Part shown: in pieces, positions 10,305-18,811 of the stretch
Numbering within the stretch: the first letter of the stretch is position 1
Layout of the letters: every line of letters starts with the position of its first letter
Assembly: GCF_000003815.2 (NCBI RefSeq)
Contig: NC_049983.1
Span: 23,132,181 to 23,196,180 of the forward strand
Origin: Branchiostoma floridae
Lineage: Eukaryota; Chordata; Leptocardii; Amphioxiformes; Branchiostomatidae
Direction: 5' to 3'
Length of the DNA: 64,000 bases
Program-made: the position numbers and the translations under genes
The notes under the pieces: model-generated
Seen by the model: the letters and a program-made list of their open reading frames with translations, nothing else
Told to the model about the DNA's origin: nothing
The model's database searches: none

Positions 10305-10897
10305 GTTTCCGCACATATATCATGAGTCACAACATACCTATCTGTGTAACAAAATCTCCCGCCAGTGCGTAGTTGTGTACACGCCATCTGTAATCTGTAT
10401 TTCAATTTTGTCTACCCTCTGAGATAGATGGAAACATAAAGATGAAAAAAAAAACTTTTCTTTTACTTTGTTTTTGTCTTAGATAAAAGGTAAACATCAA
10501 AATGTTGCAAACTGAAGGACACGGAGTATGAATTATCAAGCGGCTTAGGCCGGATTAGATCATCCATTGATCGCACATGTGGTTTTACTTGCACTGATAA
10601 CTAGTCTGGACTGACCACACCTAGGTTATACCTTAAGGTTATACGCCACACATACCGGTGCAGGTGAGAGAGCAGTGGTGGACAGACGGAGTGTCGCGTA
10701 CGCCTGTGTCAGAAAGTACTTAATCATATCCCAGACTCGGGTGAATGTCTGGATTGTCCTTCTTTATCGCGAGACATTAAAAAAGATAGTCGCTTCGAGT
10801 GGAGTCAGTTTTGAACCGATATTCAGACGTAACAGATCCGGCCCATTTCACCTATCCGCGAGCGGCAGCCAGGCCTGAAGAAGACTCCGTACATCAG
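10305..10897 (+). promoter_or_regulatory. Putative promoter and untranslated first exon of LRR-Ig receptor 1
   Basis: This block is clearly similar to 17036-17604, which precedes receptor 2. Shared stretches include ATCATGAGTCACAACATACC, CAATTTTGTCTACC, GGCCGGATTAGATCATCCATTGA (approximate), GTGAGAGAGCAGT, TTTTGAACCGATA and CAGACGTAACAGATCCGGCCC. Both end in CATCAG|GTTAGCCTA, a donor that would splice to the acceptor just before each start codon. The transcription start is probably near the GTGAGAGAGCAG block (about 10664), but no TATA box is clear. Confidence 0.55.
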
Positions 10898-11838
10898 GTT
10901 AGCCTACCTTTCATTATTGCTTAGAAATTTAACACTGTGGTGGTAGCCTCCTTGGCAGACTTTCGGAGCGGCAGTGTTGGGTTTTTTTTTGGTTAATTAG
11001 CTATTTCAACATGGGCTGAAGTTATGTTGCCACCGAATTAACTCCTTACCCCGGCCAACGTCCTTCCAATACATACATACATACATGTATATAGAGAACC
11101 GTAGCCAATGTTGAAAATATCGCATGAACGCCCACCCACCCCCCACCCCCCCCAAAAAAAAACTTTAGAATTAAAAGTTTTCTCAAGAATAACTGTCGGC
11201 GACGATACGGTGACTGTTTGTCTTCCTGTAAAACTGACTGAAAATAGTAGATACTGGCTGATTCTCATACACAGATAATGAAACATATTACATTAAAGCG
11301 CAAGCCTGTACTAAGTGTACTATAAAATCCCCCAATAAAATTCGCCCAACGTAAGCTATTAGAGCTCAGTTTTCTGCTGACTGTCGTGGTGTTTACATCG
11401 GTGGAGGTTTGGCTGAGATATATATATAGCTGACCAACCAACATAAGTTACTCGTCAAGACACTTCTGAAATGTAGAAACAAAACACAAGGAATTCAACT
11501 TTGGTTGTGGATTAAGAAGTTAGCTTCTCCTGACTAATAAAATAAAGTAATGGGAACACGCTTGCCATGCTCTTACTAGTAATGTGAGGCATGGCTGGCA
11601 GTTACACGTGACACCCGCAGCTGGAGTGGATAGTGAATCAGTCAGTATTGCCCTGAGTAAGGTGACAGACGTCGACTGCAAGTGACAAAACGTGACGGAC
11701 ATACAATGGTAAACAGTACTGTAGTCAAATTCAAATAAACATAACAAAGCAAAAAACATCTTTTTATATGCCCTAGGAAAGGCAATAGGGTTGAGTTAGT
11801 AAATAATCTCTACACGATGTTTCTGTCTTCAGATAGAA

Positions 11839-14418
11839 ATGTCTAAGAGACTGGGGATACATCTGATTCTTGTGCTGATGATCCCGAAGGAAAGTGGACC
11901 AGCCTCACCATGTAGCTGGCCTCTTTGTGGCATATCATCCTGTGTCTGTCGTTACAAAGACCTCAGGACAGTTCCTCATCTTCCCACAAGCATCATGGAA
12001 CTTTTCTTAGATTATAACGCTATTGTGTTCTTGAATCAGTCTGACTTCTCCAGGTACACAAACATAAGAAAGATTTACTTACGTAGAAATAATATAACCG
12101 ACATTAGAGTTGGTACATTTTCAAATCTACCAAATCTTCAGTATCTAGAACTGGCCTCTAATCGGATAAATGAAATTCAGCCTGGGTCATTTTCTAATCT
12201 GCCCGAACTTTGGTGGCTAACACTGGCCTCGAATCAGATAAATGAAATTCAGTCTGGGACATTTTCTAATCTACCAAGGCTTAATTCGTTGGACCTGTCC
12301 TCTAACCAGATAACTTGCATTCAACCTGGCTCATTTTCTAACCTACCGACTCTTCGACAGTTGGACCTGACCTCCAATCAGATAACTTGTGTTCAGCCGG
12401 TACCCAGGGTACTCGGGCTATTCCGGCTTAACGCCTTACGCCTGTCCTCCAACCAGATAGCTGAGATTCAGCCTGGGTCATTTTCAAATCTACCACGGCT
12501 TAGCTGGGTGTACCTATCCTCCAACAAGATAACTACCATTCACGCTAAGTCATTTTCTAATCTATCACTACTTAGAGAATTGGACCTGTCCTCTAACAAG
12601 ATAACTTACATTCAATCTGGGACATTTTCTAACCTACCGATTCTTCAACAGTTGGACCTGTCCTCTAACCAGATAACTTGCATTGAACCTGGGTCATTTT
12701 GTAATCTACCATGGATTGAAACGTTGGATCTGTCCTCCAACCGGATAACTAACATTCCCCCAGGTGTATTTATAAATCTAACCCAGCTCCAGGATTTAGA
12801 CATGGGTTCCAATCACATAAGTAATATTCAGACAAGCATGTTTTCAAACCTACCAAAACTCAACAAACTGTTGCTGAACAAAAATCAAATTAAACTATTG
12901 TCAGAATATAATGACATGATGTTTATAGCAACTTTGAACCTAACGGACAACCCGTGGCAATGTGACTGTAGGATGGTTCCCTTCAGGCAAGAGATGACTA
13001 GGTCAATTCATGACAACCAAATCGAATGTAAGGAGCCCAGTGGGTTTTGGGGGCAAAAGCTTAAAGATATAAACCCTGAAGATCTGATCTGTGAAGAAGC
13101 TACAATCGAAAGGTTTGAAGTGGTAGGTGGAAACAGTACATTGTTAAAAGGGGAGACACTCGTTCTGGTGTGTGAAGCTTCAGGGATCCCCACACCAGAC
13201 ATCACAGTCGCCCTCCCATCTGGACAGAATGCTACTGTTGAGTCAGGTGGGAGGGTGACTGTGGATGTGAATGGTACCATCATCATAACCAATGTTACTG
13301 CAGCAGATTCTGGTCTGTACATCTGTACTGCAGCAAGTCCTGTTGGCTCCACGTCAGCTACGCTGGCTGTTGACGTTCAAATGCTAACATCAGCACACAA
13401 TACAATATCCGTTATACGTGAATTATCAGCTACTCTGGCTTCTGACCTTCAAGTGCTAACATCAGCACACACCTTAATATCCGTTACACTTGACACGTCA
13501 GAGAGAAATGATGACCGGACCCTATTTCCTGTATATGTTTTCATTGGTGTTGCTTCGGTGATGATATGCTGTGCTGCCATTGCAATTTTCTACAGGCAAC
13601 GTACCAAAACGCCTCCTCAGTTACCAATAAGATCTGAGCAAGACACAAATGTGTATGAAAATGACGGTGAAGTTTCGACAGCTGATTCTGCACTTGGGTT
13701 ACACACAAACGTGCATAAAAATGACGATGAAACTGTGACAGATGACTGTGTTTCTGTGTCTCACACAAACGTGTATGAAAATGACAATGAAGTAGTAAAA
13801 GCTGACTTTGTATCTGGACCAGACACAAGCGTGTATGAAAATGACGATGACATTTTGGCGGCTGATTCCATATCTGGGCCTGACACAAACGTGTATGAAA
13901 ATGACGATGAAACCGTGACAGCTGACTTTCTTTCTGTGTCTCATACAAACGTGTATGAAAATGACAACGATGTAGTACAAGATGACTTTGTATCTGGACC
14001 AGACACAAACGTGTATGAAAATGACGATGAAATTTTGGCACCTAATTCCATAGCTGGGCTTCACACAAACGTGTATGCAAATGACAATGAAGTTTCGGCG
14101 GCTAATTCCATATCTGGGCCCATATCTACAAATGTCTATGAAAATGTCAATGAAGCAGTTACAGCTGATTCCGTGTCTAAGCCTGACATACATTTGTATG
14201 AAAATAATGCTTCTAAATCCATCTATGACACTGCAAATAAGAGAGAAGCATCTGCTGCTTTTCAGTTATTGTATAAGAATGAGAAAGCTGAACAAGGCAC
14301 TTCTCATTTAATCTATGGGAAGGACAAAGGTGATGTAGCTGCATGTACTAAGCTCTATAACTCCTCAGAGGTGGGTATAAAACAGGAAGATCCATTAAGA
14401 ACATATACTGAGACGTAA
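11839..14418 (+). CDS. LRR-Ig receptor 1 with a YxN-repeat cytoplasmic tail
   Basis: 859 aa in a single coding exon. Acceptor TCTTCAG lies at 11832, and the ATG follows 6 nt later. Domains: signal peptide about 1-24; Cys-rich LRR N-cap about 25-52; about 13 LRRs of 24 residues (LDLSSNQITCIQPGSFSNLP type) to about 370; LRR C-cap from NPWQCDC (371) to LICEE (about 420); one Ig domain about 421-515 (LVCEASGIPTPDI and DSGLYICTA supply the Cys pair); membrane span about 565-586; cytoplasmic tail 587-859. The tail carries ten 20-residue repeats (tyrosines 606-787), mostly TNVYENDxE. One repeat has His in place of Tyr. YEN(D) fits the YxN consensus bound by Grb2-type SH2 domains. The architecture is that of amphioxus LRRIG receptors; ligand and pathway are unknown. 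An innate-immune or adhesion role is inference. Confidence 0.9.
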   Translation: MSKRLGIHLILVLMIPKESGPASPCSWPLCGISSCVCRYKDLRTVPHLPTSIMELFLDYNAIVFLNQSDFSRYTNIRKIYLRRNNITDIRVGTFSNLPNLQYLELASNRINEIQPGSFSNLPELWWLTLASNQINEIQSGTFSNLPRLNSLDLSSNQITCIQPGSFSNLPTLRQLDLTSNQITCVQPVPRVLGLFRLNALRLSSNQIAEIQPGSFSNLPRLSWVYLSSNKITTIHAKSFSNLSLLRELDLSSNKITYIQSGTFSNLPILQQLDLSSNQITCIEPGSFCNLPWIETLDLSSNRITNIPPGVFINLTQLQDLDMGSNHISNIQTSMFSNLPKLNKLLLNKNQIKLLSEYNDMMFIATLNLTDNPWQCDCRMVPFRQEMTRSIHDNQIECKEPSGFWGQKLKDINPEDLICEEATIERFEVVGGNSTLLKGETLVLVCEASGIPTPDITVALPSGQNATVESGGRVTVDVNGTIIITNVTAADSGLYICTAASPVGSTSATLAVDVQMLTSAHNTISVIRELSATLASDLQVLTSAHTLISVTLDTSERNDDRTLFPVYVFIGVASVMICCAAIAIFYRQRTKTPPQLPIRSEQDTNVYENDGEVSTADSALGLHTNVHKNDDETVTDDCVSVSHTNVYENDNEVVKADFVSGPDTSVYENDDDILAADSISGPDTNVYENDDETVTADFLSVSHTNVYENDNDVVQDDFVSGPDTNVYENDDEILAPNSIAGLHTNVYANDNEVSAANSISGPISTNVYENVNEAVTADSVSKPDIHLYENNASKSIYDTANKREASAAFQLLYKNEKAEQGTSHLIYGKDKGDVAACTKLYNSSEVGIKQEDPLRTYTET
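13636..14215 (+). repeat. 60-bp coding minisatellite in receptor 1 tail
   Basis: About ten units of 60 bp with the core ACACAAACGTGTATGAAAAT. Because the unit is a multiple of three, it also keeps minus-strand frames open (13541-14041, 13699-14193); these are shadows. Confidence 0.9.
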
Positions 14419-14565
14419 CTTGAAATTTCATCAAATGTCGGGAAAAGCTGTTCTAGGTCAGAGTTGGTCTGTAATTTTGAACAGGAAAAGGTTTTACTGA
14501 TGACCAAAACCAGTGATTGTGAAGTGCAGCGTGCATCACATAAATTGCACCAAAACGGTAGGAAC

Positions 14566-14982
14566 TAGGGTTGCGTACCGGTACGGAAAATTCAGATCCG
14601 GTTCAAGTCCAGAGGATCAGATCCGGGTCCAGACCTGAACCTGGACCTGTTTCAGTATGTGAAAACTTGTGAATGCACAATACTCAGAACAATGGACCAT
14701 TCCGCTACAAAGAAATCTGTTTGGTGGAGTATGTGAGTCCCACTGGCGTTTTAATTGACTAAAACTTGGTAGAGATTACAATAAACTGTGCTTTACTTCG
14801 CTATTGTTATTTTCTTCAATCTGTAATCCCCAGACATGTGAATTTCTGCAGATTAACCTCTTCATTTTGTGTAACATCCAGTCCACCATCCGGTCCACCG
14901 AATGTTTACAGGTCCGTTTTTTCCGGACCGGTCCAATAAGAAAAACCGGTTTTGTGTACAGTGTACCGGTACCCAACCCCTT
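14566..14982. mobile_element. hAT-type MITE
   Basis: 417 bp with inverted ends TAGGGTTGCGTACCGGTAC and AAGGGGTTGGGTACCGGTAC (inverse of the right end). It is flanked by a perfect 8-bp target duplication GTAGGAAC (14558-14565 and 14983-14990). The interior has CCGGTCC/GGACCGG-rich sequence and no transposase frame. Its site is just downstream of receptor 1. Confidence 0.85.
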
Positions 14983-14990
14983 GTAGGAAC

Positions 14991-16769
14991 CTCCATCACA
15001 AATTTGGTGTTGGATGGTCACTCCATCACAAATTTGGTGTTGGGTGTTGGATGATCAGTCCAAAATGTTTTACTTTCAAATTGAAGTTTGTCTCTGATCC
15101 AGAATGTACAAAAAACGTGATAAAACGACGAAACCATGAAAAGCCTCAACAATACGTTGTCATCAACAACAGATTAATACTATTATAACTTTGGATGATG
15201 GCAGGTTTATGTTGGCAAATTAAAGTTATTTTGTTTCTAACATCCACACTAAAAGTTTGGTACAAAGTGCATATTTTGTTATGCTCTCTAATGAAATGTT
15301 CATTTAAAATTCATATACAAATATGTTAACGTTAATAAACGTAGCAAACATAATGAATATTTGTATGTAATGGCATGCGTGTTTTTTCTCTGTATGATTT
15401 TAGCGAGCGTTCTTTAACATTGCAGTAACTAGAAAAGTAACACTGCAAGAAAATNNNNNNNNNNNNNNNNNNNNNNNNNNNNNNNNNNNNNNNNNNNNNN
15501 NNNNNNNNNNNNNNNNNNNNNNNNNNNNNNNNNNNNNNNNNNNNNNNNNNNNNNTTTCCATTTTTTCGTGTTGCCATGGCAACCGTTTGCTGACAGGCAG
15601 TTTTGCCCCAAATCACTATTTTTGGTTCTAACAATGTATTTTTCACATTTATTTGCTATATTACTGCTATTTTGTTACATAAATAAAATCCTATATTATT
15701 TAGCATATCTTTCATAATTATATATGCATAAAGTATGCTAATTTGATGACGTCATCAGCCCAAAATCCAAGATGGCGGACCGTTTGGCCAGATCAAGAAT
15801 AACAAGCTACTTATCCCTTAAAATTTGTAACTGCCTGGTATTTTTTCATCAAAAACCATCTAAATGAATTAATTTAGTCTATTTCCATTGCCCTTTGTGA
15901 TTATTTGTTGCAAAAAAGGAGTTTTAAAAATTCAAGGTGGTGGATATAATATGGCGGAGCCTAACTCGTATCTTAGATGTGCATGACGTCATTTTATGAC
16001 GTCATCGATGTTGCTATTGGCAATACAAGTCGTAATAAACATTATTGCTCTGTTATCTGCACTTGTTGTTACATTTTTGTAGTATAACTTGAAGTTTTCT
16101 GAGAATACCCTTTTTTCATGGGTCCGGCCAATATAATCAAATTGATGACGTCATAATTACGTCATCTTACGTCAACGTAACGTCAAACGTCAAATACTCG
16201 TCAGATATTATGTCGATATCATGTCCTGAAAATTTGGTGACCCTACGGTACGTCGTTCAAGAGTTAGAGGACTTAGAAGTGGAGGGCCTCAAAAGCCCCC
16301 CCCCCCCCGGTCCAGGGACGACCAAAAAAGCCCGGTCTGAATAGGGTTAAAGTAAAATGGTTAGATAGAATATTCTACATGTAGGACAGTTTTCAATCAC
16401 TCTCCAAGCCCAGATCTCAAAGAGGCTTGCTTTATACGTCTTTTGAGTCTATATTTTCATGTTTTCCTTTTGTCCGTCAGCCAATCTATGTTTTCGTGAC
16501 TGAAATATCTGAGCTTCTCATAGTTCCTTAGTCCAGTTGGGATTATGACAAAGTCTAACTTTGAGGGTAAAACTTACAGCCGTTTTCTGTCGTTTCTATA
16601 TGAAAGGAAAACTTGATAAGACCTCAAGACTTTGATCGTTGTTGGTAACAAATTGGTTCTGGCTTACCGGTGCAGGTTTGCCTAGTTTTTCTGTAGTAAT
16701 GTCAGAGAAATGTTCATAGTCTCAGAGTGACTCTTATACAAAAACACAGCGCATACACAGTTATTAACT
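14991..16769. other. Intergenic repeat-rich sequence with gap
   Basis: This holds a short direct repeat (CTCCATCACAAATTTGGTGT at about 14990 and 15022), 100 N at 15455-15554, and a stretch with repeated GATGACGTCAT and CCAAGATGGCGGA motifs (15745-16160). It also has a C run with CGGTCCAGGGACGACCAAAA ending at TTAA (16347-16350), which looks like a transposon end. I see no gene. Confidence 0.45.
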
Positions 16770-16784
16770 GTTTCAGTATCTATC

Positions 16785-17604
16785 ATGAGTCACAACGTGC
16801 CTGTGTACAAAACCTCCAAAGCCAGTGCGTAGGTGTGGACACATCCGCCGAAAAGTTCAATTTTGTCTACCTACTGAGCGAAATGAAAGCGTAAAGATTA
16901 AAGCATAATTTCATTTTGAATTTGTCTTAGCTGAAAGGTACACATCACAATGTAAAAGAAAGGACCTGAAATGTTGATCTTCAACCGTTTTAAGCCGGAT
17001 TTGATCAACCATTGATGTACAGCCGGTGATTCATACTGTTTCATTATCAAACAAGAGTCACAATATGCCTTTATGTGACAAAAAGCTTCAGTCAGTATGT
17101 GGGCGTTAATAAGGCACAGTCGGCTGTAAGCCGAATAATATCTTAATTTGTCTACCTTCTGAACTGGATGGAAACATTTCTTTCACTTCGGGTTTGTCTT
17201 AGCTATAAGGTATAGATCAAAATGTTGTACAATAAAGGACATGGGGCTTGAAGCTTTAAGGGACTTAGGCCGGATTCTATCATCCATTGACGTGCAACAT
17301 GTGGCTTTACCTGCACTGTTAACTAGTCTAGATAGACCAGGCGCGGTTCATACCTTGAGTATACGCTACACATCCCCGTGCAAAAGTGAGAGAGCAGTCA
17401 GTGGTGAACAGACGGTGTGTCGTGTACGCCTGTGTCAGATAGTAGTTGATCATATAACGTTACCAGACTCCGGATTGTCCTTCTTTAACGCTTCAAGTGG
17501 AGTTAGTTTTGAACCGATAATCAGACGTAACAGATCCGGCCCTTTTTACGTCTCCGGCGAGCGGCAGCCAGACCTATTTAAAAGAGGAGAATTCCTTACA
17601 TCAG
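16785..17604 (+). promoter_or_regulatory. Putative promoter and untranslated first exon of LRR-Ig receptor 2, partly doubled
   Basis: The block 17036-17604 matches the receptor 1 upstream module and ends in ACATCAG|GTTAGC, a first-exon donor at 17604. A second, partial copy of the distal half (ATCATGAGTCACAACGTGCC, CAATTTTGTCTACC, AAGCCGGATTTGATCAACCATTGAT) precedes it at about 16785-17030. Receptor 2 therefore has about one and a half modules. No TATA box is obvious; the first exon probably begins near GTGAGAGAGCAG (about 17388). Confidence 0.55.
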
Positions 17605-18195
17605 GTTAGCCTATAACTTTCAATTACTTCGAATTTTAACTCTAATGGGAAAGTAAGAAAGACTGAATTTTAACACTGACTAGAACATATTGATTTTTCT
17701 TGTTATTGCTGTTGGACGAACTTTACATGTTCTTTTACGCATACGAGTATCTTGCAAACGGGTCCCATCGTTGCCAGCAAATTTCCAGACAATAAAATGT
17801 AAGATTATCAATTCCTTTGAAGTAAAATATATAGTTGAATAAATAGAATATAGTCTCCTTGTAGGATGAAGAGTGGGGAATTAATTACCTTTTTCATCGG
17901 CTACATCATGGAACTCTACTCTAATGTTACTGTTGTTGGACGGACTTAAGTTTTGTACACGTATGACTATTCTGCACACAAGCACGAGGGTTGTCACTAA
18001 ATTTGCAGTCAGCTTGATGACATGTAATGCACAGAATATCAATCCGTTTGATATTAAATAGTAACTGGCTTGTCTCATCGGCTACATTACATCATAAGAT
18101 ACATTACCTTTCCTAAAAATATGTATGGCCAATATCTATCATGCTAAAATCCTGATTCACATTAAACCTATTTGAGACCGACAGTCTCTATATAT

Positions 18196-18202
18196 GTACA
18201 CA

Positions 18203-18236
<34 letters not shown>

Positions 18237-18257
18237 TATGTATATATATATATGTAA
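18196..18257. repeat. (CA)n/(TA)n microsatellite
   Basis: ACACACA then TATATATA tract in the 5' intron of receptor 2. Confidence 0.9.
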
Positions 18258-18811
18258 TTTCATTCGAGTCCGTCGTTAGCTGCAAAGTTCTTTTCTGTGA
18301 ATCCGCATTTCTTTTCCACTGTGCATCAGCCTAGCTCTTTCTGATTTTTATGGTCATTATTCGTTTCCCTCTGGATCGGTCATTTGCAAAGTACTCCCAG
18401 TCCTCTGTATAAAAACATGCATCACCTAAACATGCCAAGTATGGAGCTCGTAGTTTACCGTCATATGTTGAATGCAACACCTTGTGAAATTTCTTGTTGC
18501 AGAATTTTTATGTTATTTTGTTTCTTGGTGTATATTGTACGTTGCTTATTTACCACTCTGCTGACAATGACAATGTAAAAACCAAATCTCAAACACTTTT
18601 GGGAACAATTATGCCGATGCGGTGTGATTGTTGCAATAAGACTAATATGTGAAGGCAACTGGCTGCACACAGGACCTGCAGGTAAATAGGGCCCAGGACT
18701 GCAGCCTAGACTGTGGGATTTAGTCCGTTGACTGTGACAAAGCATATTAGACAATAGGCGCTTGCAAAAGCAAGATTATCTACACGATATTTTTCTTTCC
18801 TCATACAGAAC

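Noticed and set aside
13541-14193. Minus-strand frames of 160-185 codons opposite the receptor tails (also 20762-21319)
   Set aside because: They are open only because the 60-bp coding repeat is a multiple of three. Their proteins are monotonous repeats with no start context or domain.
17241-17609. 122-codon frame upstream of receptor 2
   Set aside because: It covers the leader exon and donor. The equivalent region upstream of receptor 1 is not open in the same way, so it is better read as promoter plus 5' UTR.
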